A stretch of 11,835 nt of DNA from Methanocorpusculaceae archaeon UBA425 (GTDB lineage Archaea > Halobacteriota > Methanomicrobia > Methanomicrobiales > Methanocorpusculaceae). Where the stretch lies: positions 1 to 11,835 of the forward strand of contig DAWV01000018.1 in NCBI GenBank assembly GCA_002506085.1. The letters are read 5' to 3'. Of this stretch, positions 1 to 7,494 are shown in pieces (position 1 is the stretch's first letter; the number at the start of each line of letters is the position of its first letter). A program made the position numbers and the translations under genes. The notes below the pieces were generated by a model. The model was given only the letters and a program-made list of their open reading frames with translations. It was not told the DNA's origin and ran no database searches.

Positions 1-97
1 TCGCTTGTTCGCAAGTCTATCGTCTTGCTCTCCGACTCGCTTCGCTCGCTTGTTCGAAAGTCTATCGTCTTGCTCTCCGACTCGCTTCGCTCGCTTG
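1..97. repeat. 45-bp direct tandem repeat containing a hairpin, two full copies plus a 7-bp start of a third
   Basis: Copies run 1-45 and 46-90, and 91-97 repeats the first seven bases. The copies differ at positions 12 and 57 (GCAAG against GAAAG). Each carries a small hairpin (copy 1: GCAAG at 11-15, CTTGC at 24-28) inside flanks TCGCTTGTTCGCAA (1-14) and TTGCTCTCCGACTC (25-38). The reverse complements of these two flanks recur at 11817-11830 and 11794-11807, so this belongs to a dispersed family. It sits at the window edge, so the array may extend to the left. A reading frame crosses it but looks like translated repeat, not a gene. Confidence 0.9.
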
Positions 98-324
98 ATG
101 ACAAAGCTTCGCAGGGATATCTCATGCGTCCACACTCGGTCTTACCTTCACGAATTGAATTCACACCAACACGGCGTAAGTTCTATTGAAAATGACAATC
201 AACCTTTTTTTATCCTATTCTCAAAAGCAATAACCGAAGATTGCTTCGGGAAAGACAAAATTCGGAAAAATCTGCTGACCGCATCACACTATATAATAGT
301 GCGGATTGCTCACCTGTTAAGAGA
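98..324. other. Intergenic stretch with no gene seen
   Basis: About 230 bases between the tandem repeat and the end of ogt. It holds a plus-strand T7 tract near 203-209, which could terminate a gene entering from the left, and the hairpin listed separately at 287-301. No convincing coding region, tRNA or other RNA gene was recognised. Confidence 0.6.
266..301 (-). terminator. Possible terminator of the helicase-ogt operon
   Basis: Reading leftward from the ogt stop, a perfect 6-bp stem (CACTAT 287-292, ATAGTG 296-301, loop ATA) is followed 16 bases later by a minus-strand T5 (266-270). The stem is AT-rich and the T run distant, so this is tentative. The same bases on the plus strand resemble a TATA box, but no gene lies downstream in that direction. 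Confidence 0.3.
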
Positions 325-774
325 TCAGAAACGCCGGATTACTTTCTGCTCGAGTTGAAGCAGCTCTTTTTTTATCCTGATATCAGGAGAAAATCCGCCG
401 GGCGTTCCGTCTGAGGCAATCACTCTGTGACAGGGCACAATCAGCGGAGTCGGGTTTCTCGCCATAGCATTCCCGACAACCCTCGGATGGGTAAGAGCCT
501 GCTTTGCGATATCCGCATAACTTCGGGTTTCTCCATAGGGAATTCCGGCAACCGCCCGGTAAATATTCTGATAGGTCCCGTCACCGGATAAAGCCGAAGA
601 CACAAGCGGCGAAAAACTCATGCCTTTACCTGCAAGGAACCGGGTGAACTGAACCGGCACCGGACCCTCGACAGCGGATTGTAAAAACCTGACACGGTAA
701 ACGATTCCGTCGTCATAATCCACCGCGACCCTCCAGAGTCCGAACTTACATGCTCCCTGCTTCAACTCACCCAC
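325..774 (-). CDS. ogt: Methylated-DNA--protein-cysteine methyltransferase (O6-alkylguanine-DNA alkyltransferase)
   Basis: A suicide DNA repair protein that moves the alkyl group from O6-alkylguanine to its own cysteine. At 149 residues it has the usual size of the small family members. Family signatures are clear: YGETRSY (80-86) in the helix-turn-helix region, RVVGNAMARNP (98-108) with the helix-capping arginine and hinge asparagine, the active-site motif PCHRVI (114-119) with acceptor Cys115, and the GGF turn (126-128) that precedes the last helix. The start chosen is GTG at 774, inside the end of the helicase gene (13-bp overlap), which implies translational coupling; no clear Shine-Dalgarno site is visible. 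An in-frame TTG four codons further in is an alternative. No separate promoter was seen, so it is probably expressed with the helicase. Confidence 0.95.
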   Translation of the reverse strand: MGELKQGACKFGLWRVAVDYDDGIVYRVRFLQSAVEGPVPVQFTRFLAGKGMSFSPLVSSALSGDGTYQNIYRAVAGIPYGETRSYADIAKQALTHPRVVGNAMARNPTPLIVPCHRVIASDGTPGGFSPDIRIKKELLQLEQKVIRRF

Positions 775-2774
775 TTCTTCAGCATATCTTTCACCGTGTC
801 CACATCACACTCAATAAGTTCGTCCTGCATCCAGGGAGAAATCCCTCCAAAAATTTCCGGGTCCAGGAATCTCTGATCGCCGAGAATCAGGACCCCGCGG
901 TCCTTCTCCGTCCGGAGAACACGCCCGAGAGCCTGCATGGATTTATTGATTGCAGGAAGCGTGTAGGCTATGAACTCTCCTTCGACACCGAACTTACGCT
1001 TATAGTAACTATTCACCATACGTCTCACCGGAGTGAAAGGAGCGAGAGGGAATCCGATAACCAGCGCTGCCGTCAGCTGATCTCCCCGATAGTCCAGTCC
1101 CTCGCTCCATTTACCCCCGCAGACAGCGAACAGAATTCCGGATTTGTGCTTTTCAGGCAGCGAGATGAACTCCTTCAGCGCCTCATTCGCCTCATCCGAC
1201 TCCCGCGGCTCCACAAAGACCTGTTTGGTTCTGATTTTACTTATGACCGCCTCGGCAAAGCGGCTCTGCAGTTGATACGAGGGAAAGTAGATTGCCACAT
1301 TTCCCGGCAACCTCGCAAACGCAAGAATATATTCCTGAATCGCCTGCGTGTTTTCCGGATTCTGCCGTTTGGAGAATGCCGTTGTAATATCCCGCGTTCC
1401 AAGCACCAGACGATTCTCTTTCGGAAACGAGTTCGCGAGCGAGATTGTCCGAACAGGCATCTGGCCGAAGTAATATTTTCTGTATGATTCTACCGGTGAC
1501 AGTGTCCCGCTGATTAAAATGGCGGCGGAATGTTTGGAAACCAGTTCCTGCAGACAGTTTGCCGGGTCGATATTCCTGACCTCCAGAACGAGAGATTCGT
1601 CGTCCTTTGAATATACCGTCAGAAACGACGGGTCGGTGGAGGAACGATACAGCCGGATCAGGAACTCGCAGAGTTTTTCGATTGCCGACTCCCGGTATTC
1701 GCCCTTTTCAATTCCCCGGTCCCGCATTGCTTCTTTGATGGAGATGATATCTTCCAGCATCGCCTCGGGTTTTTCATACAAAGAGCCTTTAATGATGAAC
1801 CGGTTGAAAATCGTCGGATCGAACCAGTCTTCCGCTTCGTTCGAACGCCTGAGCCCATCCATGAACTCGGCAATTCTCGGGAGAACGTGACGGACTGCCT
1901 CGGAGCCGCGGACTTTGTCGCGAAGAGACGCTATTTCGTTTGCCGCAGCTTCTATGTCGGTTTCACGGATTTTTATGCTTTGGATTGTCTGGATGACATC
2001 ACCCAGATTATGGGCTTCGTCTAAGAGAAGCATGACATTCTTCTCTTCGCACTGAAGATTCACATACAACTGTTCGCGTATATCATCGTTGAAGAGGTGA
2101 TAATAATTACAGATGACGACATCTGCTCCGCGTGCTGCCGAGAGCATAAGGTCGTAAGGGCAGACTCTGCCTGCAAAGCCGAGAAGTTCGGCAGGTCTCA
2201 CAATCTGTTTCTGGACCATATCGGATTTTCGTTTGAGTTCAGGCGAGGGAATCATTCTCCTGCCGCCCTCTTCACTCTGAATGAAAACTCTGCTGTTTAC
2301 GAAGTAAGGACAGATGAGCGGGTGCTCTTTGTCCTGTTTTCGGATCTGATCGAGAATCTGTTTGTCGGTCGACGGGTCAAATGTGCCGCGGTCTGCCCTC
2401 TGCTGCATGAGAGCGGTGGTGAATGCCTTGACACCTTCACACCTTCGATACACATCGCCGAATCCGCCCAGCGGGCACATGTTTCCTTTGCCGATTAAAT
2501 AGACGAACTTGAGACCCGGCTGTTTTTTATGTCTGATGAGTTCAAGTTCGCGTATAAAAATCTGGAGCTGGGATATCGTTCTCACGGCAACAAGAATCTT
2601 TCGTCCGTTGGCTTTTGCAAGGAGGCTTGCAATGACACTGGATTTTCCGCTTCCCGTCGGTGCGTCGATTAAGAGGATGCCATTCTCTTCTGCGGTTTTT
2701 TCAACCGCATCGAGCATTTCTTTCTGGTTTTTCCGATAGGATTGGTATGGAAAAAAGTCAGCGGTGTCTGCCAT
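762..2774 (-). CDS. XPD/Rad3/DinG-family ATP-dependent DNA helicase with Fe-S cluster cysteines
   Basis: A superfamily 2, 5'-to-3' type DNA helicase of 670 residues, expected to act in DNA repair or replication. Motifs in order: Walker A APTGSGKSS (38-46); four cysteines spaced as in the XPD iron-sulfur domain (Cys100, Cys112, Cys155, Cys205); Walker B DEAH (252-255); SGTLSP (422-427); GGKWSEGLDY (553-562); and motif VI QALGRVLR (614-621). The middle region between about 260 and 400 fits the arch domain. The ATG at 2774 has no ribosome site but AT-rich TATA-like sequence lies upstream, which suits a leaderless transcript. It overlaps ogt downstream, so the pair forms a small repair operon. 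XPD and DinG are hard to separate by eye; the lineage favours the archaeal XPD-like group. The fold and cofactor are confident, the exact lesion or pathway is not. Confidence 0.92.
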   Translation of the reverse strand: MADTADFFPYQSYRKNQKEMLDAVEKTAEENGILLIDAPTGSGKSSVIASLLAKANGRKILVAVRTISQLQIFIRELELIRHKKQPGLKFVYLIGKGNMCPLGGFGDVYRRCEGVKAFTTALMQQRADRGTFDPSTDKQILDQIRKQDKEHPLICPYFVNSRVFIQSEEGGRRMIPSPELKRKSDMVQKQIVRPAELLGFAGRVCPYDLMLSAARGADVVICNYYHLFNDDIREQLYVNLQCEEKNVMLLLDEAHNLGDVIQTIQSIKIRETDIEAAANEIASLRDKVRGSEAVRHVLPRIAEFMDGLRRSNEAEDWFDPTIFNRFIIKGSLYEKPEAMLEDIISIKEAMRDRGIEKGEYRESAIEKLCEFLIRLYRSSTDPSFLTVYSKDDESLVLEVRNIDPANCLQELVSKHSAAILISGTLSPVESYRKYYFGQMPVRTISLANSFPKENRLVLGTRDITTAFSKRQNPENTQAIQEYILAFARLPGNVAIYFPSYQLQSRFAEAVISKIRTKQVFVEPRESDEANEALKEFISLPEKHKSGILFAVCGGKWSEGLDYRGDQLTAALVIGFPLAPFTPVRRMVNSYYKRKFGVEGEFIAYTLPAINKSMQALGRVLRTEKDRGVLILGDQRFLDPEIFGGISPWMQDELIECDVDTVKDMLKKWVS

Positions 2775-2813
2775 GTATAATGTATTATTTATCTGGACCC
2801 ATATCTATTATGT
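2775..2813. promoter_or_regulatory. Compact divergent promoter between helicase and NTF2-like gene
   Basis: Only 39 bp separate the two start codons. On the plus strand TATAATGTATTATTTAT (2775-2791) lies 22-38 bp before the ATG at 2814. On the minus strand CATAATAGATATGG (about 2799-2812) lies a similar distance before the ATG at 2774. Neither gene has a Shine-Dalgarno match, so both transcripts may be leaderless with overlapping TATA elements. Exact TATA positions are inferred. Confidence 0.5.
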
Positions 2814-3134
2814 ATGCCTCTTTCGACCCAGACAAAAAACCAGATTATGTCTCTCCTCTCGCAGGTTGAATCCTGCTCTGCCAAAGGAGATTTTTTCAGT
2901 CATGAACTGATTCTGGCACCGGATATCATTGTGTTTGCTCCGGGATTTGAAAAACACGGGCGCGAGGGGTTCGCACCCGGCGCAATAACATTTGAAAAGA
3001 TGGAAGTCAAGAGCGAGGGGGTCATCGCCTGGGTTTCAGGAACAGGCACCTATGCCGGCAGAGATACCCGGTTCACGGCTGTATTCAGAGGAACCGGACA
3101 TGCCTGGGAGCTGGCGCTACTCCATATTTCATAA
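2814..3134 (+). CDS. Small NTF2/SnoaL-like (DUF4440-type) hypothetical protein
   Basis: A 106-residue soluble protein without signal peptide or membrane segment. Its second half alternates beta-strand-like stretches, with a GTGTYAGR turn (76-83), RFTAVFRGTG (85-94) and a final strand WELALLHIS (98-106). This is the typical end of cone-shaped alpha/beta proteins of the SnoaL/NTF2 superfamily, where a strand of the form 'W.l...H.S' closes the sheet. Such proteins may bind small ligands or be enzymes; no catalytic residues can be assigned here, and the protein is a little short for the family. ATG at 2814 is chosen; the ATG at 2810 is in another frame. It is a single gene, divergent from the helicase and convergent with purB. 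Confidence 0.7.
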   Translation: MPLSTQTKNQIMSLLSQVESCSAKGDFFSHELILAPDIIVFAPGFEKHGREGFAPGAITFEKMEVKSEGVIAWVSGTGTYAGRDTRFTAVFRGTGHAWELALLHIS

Positions 3135-3153
3135 TTTCAGATAGATAATGCAG

Positions 3154-3180
3154 AAAAATTGTTGAGATATCCGGATATCT
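3154..3180 (-). terminator. Probable purB terminator with a perfect 16-bp palindrome
   Basis: Just past the purB stop on the minus strand lies the perfect palindrome AGATATCCGGATATCT (3165-3180), followed six bases later by T5 (plus-strand A5 at 3154-3158). It is placed between two convergent genes. Archaeal termination depends mostly on the T run, and the palindrome could instead be a protein-binding site. Confidence 0.5.
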
Positions 3181-3191
3181 GCTGCCAGACG

Positions 3192-4535
3192 TTACTGAAC
3201 AATATATGGCGTCAGTTTTCTGATCAGATTATCAACCTGCACACCGGCAAGTCCGATATAGTTTTCCGGTTTCAAAAGTCCGGTAAGCTCCTCAGCAGAA
3301 ATATATTTGGTAATCTCTGCTTTTTTCCCGAGAAGATCTGCAAGCGGCGTCTTTGATATCAGCGCCTCCATACTGGATTCCCGGATAATCTCGTGAGCAT
3401 CCTGACGCTTCATTCCCCGCTTCGTCAGTTCAATCATAATCGACTCGGAGAGATTGATTCCATGCAGATACAAGACATTTCTGGAGACCGCAGCCGTATT
3501 GATGGTGAGGTGTTCTATAATACCCGTCATCAGTCTCAGACAGTGATCACAGAGAATACTCGTCTCAGGGAACGTGATACGCTCGGCGGACGAGTTCGTC
3601 AGGTCGCGTTCATCCCAAAGAGTATTGTTCAGAAGTGCGGGCTCGACCATGCCGCGGATAATCCGTGCAAGACCGCAGACCTGCTCACTTTTAATCGGAT
3701 TTCTCTTATGCGGCATCGTGGATGAGCCGACCTGTTTCTTCGAGAAGGACTCCTCCACCTCGCCAATCTCTGTTCTCTGAAGAGACCGGATTTCGATACC
3801 GATTTTATCCAGAGTCGTCGCGATATTTGCGAGCATGAAGATGTACTCGGCATATCTGTCACGCGAGATAACCTGCGATGAAACGTCCACAGAACCGATA
3901 CCCAGATACTTCATCATCTCTGTCTGCACCTCGATACCGTGCTCCCCCATAGCCGCCATCGTGCCGACCGCTCCCGTCATCTGCCCGACAACGACTCTTC
4001 CGCGGCTCTCTCTGAGCCGGTTAATATGCCGTGCAACTTCTGAGGCCCAGATTGCGAAACGAAGACCATACGTAGTTGGAATTCCATGCTGCCCATGGGT
4101 TCTTGCAATACAGATAAGATCCCGGGTCTCGCCCGCACGCATCAGCAGCACGGTCAGAAGATTGCCGAGTTTTCCCTCAATCAGGTCAAATGCCTCTTTG
4201 AGCTGAAGCCCCGTTGCCGTATCAAGAATATCGTTCGAGGTCGCCCCGTAGTGAATCCAGCGGCCCGCATCCCCGCACACCTCGGAGATCGCCCTGACGA
4301 TTGCCATCGTATCGTGACTTATCTCTGCCTCGATCTCTTTTGCCCGGTTGTGGGATGCCGCGGGGGCATTCTTCTCAATAAACTCCGCATCCTCGGTTGG
4401 AATCATACCGACTACTGCCTGTGCATGAGCAAGGGCAATTTCGGCACGGACAATGCAGACAAACCTGTGGTCTTCAGTCCATATGCTTTTCATTTCCGGA
4501 GTTCCATACCGGAAATCTATCGGGTGAATTGCCAT
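3192..4535 (-). CDS. purB: Adenylosuccinate lyase
   Basis: Catalyses two steps of purine synthesis: SAICAR to AICAR plus fumarate, and adenylosuccinate to AMP plus fumarate, as a cytoplasmic homotetramer. The 447-residue length is normal. The fumarase/aspartase superfamily signature GSSTMPHKRNP is at 270-280 and contains the flexible-loop catalytic serine. Other family motifs are EISHDTMA (71-78), TSNDI (99-103) and ARTHGQ (144-149), with His147 the probable catalytic histidine, and QMTGAVGT (185-192). These place it in PurB, away from argininosuccinate lyase or fumarase. ATG at 4535 is the natural start and gives the usual N-terminus ending near RYGTPEM. No Shine-Dalgarno site is visible. 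It diverges from the sulfur-transfer fusion gene, with 88 bp between starts, and appears to be a single-gene transcript. Confidence 0.97.
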   Translation of the reverse strand: MAIHPIDFRYGTPEMKSIWTEDHRFVCIVRAEIALAHAQAVVGMIPTEDAEFIEKNAPAASHNRAKEIEAEISHDTMAIVRAISEVCGDAGRWIHYGATSNDILDTATGLQLKEAFDLIEGKLGNLLTVLLMRAGETRDLICIARTHGQHGIPTTYGLRFAIWASEVARHINRLRESRGRVVVGQMTGAVGTMAAMGEHGIEVQTEMMKYLGIGSVDVSSQVISRDRYAEYIFMLANIATTLDKIGIEIRSLQRTEIGEVEESFSKKQVGSSTMPHKRNPIKSEQVCGLARIIRGMVEPALLNNTLWDERDLTNSSAERITFPETSILCDHCLRLMTGIIEHLTINTAAVSRNVLYLHGINLSESIMIELTKRGMKRQDAHEIIRESSMEALISKTPLADLLGKKAEITKYISAEELTGLLKPENYIGLAGVQVDNLIRKLTPYIVQ

Positions 4536-4623
4536 AAGTAAGGAGTATTGGTTCTCTATGAATATGAGTCTGTCTTACCCGGAGCGTGTCTTTTTTCCCT
4601 GCCGAAACAAATAGGTATACACC
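4536..4623. promoter_or_regulatory. Divergent promoter region between purB and the sulfur-transfer fusion gene
   Basis: AT-rich candidate TATA sequence CTATGAATATGAG (4556-4568) could serve either direction. It lies 20-33 bp before the purB ATG and about 55-65 bp before the GTG of the fusion gene. A second TATA-like sequence, AAATAGGTATAC (4609-4620), ends three bases before the GTG, too close to be its promoter; its AGGT (8 nt from the GTG) may be a weak ribosome site instead. Assignments are tentative. Confidence 0.35.
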
Positions 4624-7431
4624 GTGCCGCACGAATACAAAAAACCGCATTACCATAAAAAGGCAGATAAACCATTACGCATACGCGGCGAGAAGAAACC
4701 CGTTGCGAAAAAGGAGCTGAAACCCGGATTCTTCATCAAAGAGACCGATGACTTCGTAACCAAATTCCTCTACTGGTGCCCGGAATGCAATGTTCCTCTG
4801 CTTGCAAAAACCTGTGCCTGCAATAACGAGAGCATCAAAATCGCGCTCCAGCAGCCGTATGATGTCAGACCGGCTCTTAAAGCTGATTATGACCTTATCA
4901 CCTCCCTCATAAAAGAACGCTTCGGCGAAAAAGTCACCCTCCCGAAGATTCTCGTTCTCAACAAGACAGGCGGACTTGACAGAAACGATCTCATCATTGC
5001 AAACGGCGTAAGGTTCGCCTGGCTCTGGTTCGATCCTGTCATGAGAACGTTCCGCCTCGACCTCGAAGCAGAAGCTCTGCCCTACCTAATCGGCAAAGCA
5101 GAAAAGGGAATCATAAATCTTGAGACCGATGCGGTCGATCTGCCCGAAGGCAGAATCGGCGGGAAAAAAGTAAAGGTGAATGTAACCGGAATTCCGGACG
5201 GCGTCGTCATTCTCCGGTATAAGAATAAATACGGAACCGGCATTCTAAAAGACGGCTATGTCAGAATCAAGGAACTCGGCAGTGTTTCACCTGCCAAACC
5301 CATGGCGAACCCTTCGTGGAGCGACGCTGTCGAAAAGAACGCTTTCCATATCAAAAATATGGAACGGAACGCGATTCGTGAAATCAGACAGAATCTCACG
5401 CTTAAGCCAAGGGTCAACTGCTCCTTCTCGGGGGGAAAAGACAGTACGGCTGTGTGGAACATCGCGAAAAAAGCTGGTGTCACCGAGGCATTCTTCCTCG
5501 ACACAGGTCTTGAGTTCCCGGAAACCGTTGAGTTCGTGAAATCCCAGGATGTGGAATACATTCAGAAGGCGGGCGACTTCTGGCAGGCTGTGGAAAAAGC
5601 GGGACCTCCGGCTAAAGACCACCGCTGGTGCTGCAAGCTTCTCAAAATAAATCCACTGAAGGTCCACCTCGCTGAAATGGGTGAGTGTCTCACGATTCAG
5701 GGGAACCGCTGGTATGAGTCTTGGAACCGTGCCTCTCTTGAAGCACTGAACCAGAATCCAACCAACCCGCTTCAGCTCAACCTGTCTCCGATTCGTTCGT
5801 GGAGGGCTCTCGATGTGTTCTTCTACCTCTGGTTCAGGGAGCTTTCCTACAATCCCCTCTATGATAGAGGATACGAGCGTATCGGCTGTTATCTCTGCCC
5901 CGCAATGCTCGAGTCGGAACTTGAAACGCTTCGCCATACCCATCCCGGAATGGCAGAATGCTGGGATGAGTTCCTGAAGAAATGGGCTGAAGACCGCGGT
6001 CTTCCACCCGAGTTTATAACCTGGGGTCTCTGGCGCTGGAAAGACCTTCCTCCGAAAATGCTGGAGCTCGTGAAGGATGCGGGGCTTGACCTGACTGAAA
6101 AACCCATCAGACGAAGTACACCGGCATCGGTTGCTCATCTGATGCCTGCAGGAAAAGCCCTCGACATCGTCGATGACAGTGTTATGGTCGTCGAACCCGA
6201 AGTTGAACCAGTTCCTGAGCCTGAGCCGGAACCGGACTGGGAGGCACTGCGGGCAGAGTTCCCGATGATGGGGGATCTGATGTACTTCGATAATGGAGCG
6301 ACCACCTGGTCGCCCGAGTGCGTTCTTGGCGCAATGGACGAGTTCGAGAGACACTACCGTGCGAATGTCGGCCGCGGGGTTCACCGGCTGACCAGAATTG
6401 CAACCCAGAAATACTGGCATGCCCACGAGAAAGTCGCGGAGTTCATCAACGGCGGAGCCGGAACCACGGTGTTCGTGAAGAACACGACCGAGGCAGTCAA
6501 CACCATTGCACGGGGTTTCCCCTTCAAAAAGGGAGATGTCGTCGTCACAACGATTCTTGAACATCACTCGGATCTCCTTCCATGGAGAGCTCTTGAGAAA
6601 CAGGGAGTGGAGCTTCGTATCGTCGGGCTGAATGAGGATCTCACGCTCGATATGAAGGCGTTTTGCGACGCAATGGACGAATCCGTGAAGCTCGCCGCAG
6701 TAACACATGCATCAAATGTAACCGGCACGGTGACGCCGATTGCAGAAATTTCTGCACTATGTAAAAAATACGGGGCGCTTCTTTCCGTTGACGCAGCCCA
6801 GTCGGTTCCGAGAATGCCCATCGATGTCGAGGCACTTGGAATTGATTTCCTCTGTTTCTCGGGTCACAAGATGTTCGGTCCTATGGGAACTGGTGTTCTC
6901 TGGATGAGATATCCGGTCCTCGAACCGCTCTGCCTTGGTGGCGGGATGGTCGAGAGCGTCTCTGATGATGGTTTTGTGCCGGCAGCAGGTTATCAGAAGT
7001 ATGAGGCAGGGACGCCGAATGTTTCCGGCGGTATCGGTCTCGGGGCCGCGGTTGATTTCCTGAACGAAATCGGGATGGAACATATCGAGGCACACGAACG
7101 AAAACTGACGGATATTCTGATTGACGGGCTTACCGGTATTCCGGGAGTCACGGTCTATTCATGCAGAAACCCAAAAAGCCGTATTGGTGTCGTGTCATTC
7201 ACTGTGGACGGGTTCGACCCGCACGAGATTGCCGAATGGCTGGATGACGAGCATGGAATCGAGATTCGGTCAGGCATGCATTGCGCCGAGCCGCTTATGC
7301 GGTATCTCGGAGCAGAAAAAGGAACTGCACGGGCATGCATCTCATTCTATAATACAGAAAGCGAGGTCCGCACCCTTACGGCGATGATCAGGGATCTTGC
7401 GGGTGCCAAATCCGCCGGGTCTCCTGATTAA
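4624..7431 (+). CDS. Fusion: zinc ribbon, PUA domain, PAPS-reductase-like PP-loop ATPase, SufS-type cysteine desulfurase
   Basis: A 935-residue, apparently cytoplasmic protein. A basic N-terminus is followed by a zinc-ribbon-like CPEC...CAC (Cys52, 55, 64, 66), then a PUA-like RNA-binding region (about 80-220, ending GYVRIKELG). Residues 230-490 are a PAPS-reductase-family PP-loop domain with SGGKDS (269-274), RWCCK (335-338) and GCYLC (421-425). A Pro/Glu linker (about 522-537) leads to a full class V aminotransferase domain (540-925): tandem His647-His648, the SGHK motif with PLP lysine Lys749, and RSGMHC with persulfide cysteine Cys887. All desulfurase catalytic residues are kept. The desulfurase takes sulfur from cysteine, and the PP-loop domain could use ATP to place it on a substrate; RNA thiolation is my inference from the PUA domain. 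Reduction of (P)APS is the alternative. Start is GTG 4624; the next in-frame ATG (codon 140) would remove the zinc ribbon. Confidence 0.9.
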   Translation: MPHEYKKPHYHKKADKPLRIRGEKKPVAKKELKPGFFIKETDDFVTKFLYWCPECNVPLLAKTCACNNESIKIALQQPYDVRPALKADYDLITSLIKERFGEKVTLPKILVLNKTGGLDRNDLIIANGVRFAWLWFDPVMRTFRLDLEAEALPYLIGKAEKGIINLETDAVDLPEGRIGGKKVKVNVTGIPDGVVILRYKNKYGTGILKDGYVRIKELGSVSPAKPMANPSWSDAVEKNAFHIKNMERNAIREIRQNLTLKPRVNCSFSGGKDSTAVWNIAKKAGVTEAFFLDTGLEFPETVEFVKSQDVEYIQKAGDFWQAVEKAGPPAKDHRWCCKLLKINPLKVHLAEMGECLTIQGNRWYESWNRASLEALNQNPTNPLQLNLSPIRSWRALDVFFYLWFRELSYNPLYDRGYERIGCYLCPAMLESELETLRHTHPGMAECWDEFLKKWAEDRGLPPEFITWGLWRWKDLPPKMLELVKDAGLDLTEKPIRRSTPASVAHLMPAGKALDIVDDSVMVVEPEVEPVPEPEPEPDWEALRAEFPMMGDLMYFDNGATTWSPECVLGAMDEFERHYRANVGRGVHRLTRIATQKYWHAHEKVAEFINGGAGTTVFVKNTTEAVNTIARGFPFKKGDVVVTTILEHHSDLLPWRALEKQGVELRIVGLNEDLTLDMKAFCDAMDESVKLAAVTHASNVTGTVTPIAEISALCKKYGALLSVDAAQSVPRMPIDVEALGIDFLCFSGHKMFGPMGTGVLWMRYPVLEPLCLGGGMVESVSDDGFVPAAGYQKYEAGTPNVSGGIGLGAAVDFLNEIGMEHIEAHERKLTDILIDGLTGIPGVTVYSCRNPKSRIGVVSFTVDGFDPHEIAEWLDDEHGIEIRSGMHCAEPLMRYLGAEKGTARACISFYNTESEVRTLTAMIRDLAGAKSAGSPD

Positions 7432-7454
7432 GAATATTCATTATTCTCTTTTTT
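7432..7454 (+). terminator. Terminator of the sulfur-transfer fusion gene
   Basis: Directly after the TAA stop (7429-7431) a weak stem GAATA (7432-7436) / TATTC (7442-7446) is followed by TCTTTTTT with T6 at 7449-7454. This fits a T-rich archaeal terminator placed before the convergent TPR gene. Confidence 0.6.
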
Positions 7455-7494
7455 CGAGTTTCAGGCAGCGGACTGGTTGTACAAGGAACAGAGG

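Noticed and set aside
1..97. CRISPR array
   Set aside because: The repeats are directly adjacent, with no unique spacers, and the unit is internally hairpinned; no cas genes are present.
5..358. 117-codon plus-strand reading frame
   Set aside because: Its first part is a translation of the 45-bp tandem repeat and the rest matches no recognisable family; it also overlaps the end of ogt on the opposite strand.
750..1487. 245-codon plus-strand reading frame
   Set aside because: Antisense to the helicase C-terminal motifs; its translation shows no domain pattern.
5287..6708. 473-codon minus-strand reading frame
   Set aside because: It lies wholly opposite the fusion gene, whose domains are unmistakable; the long open frame is a by-product of its codon use.
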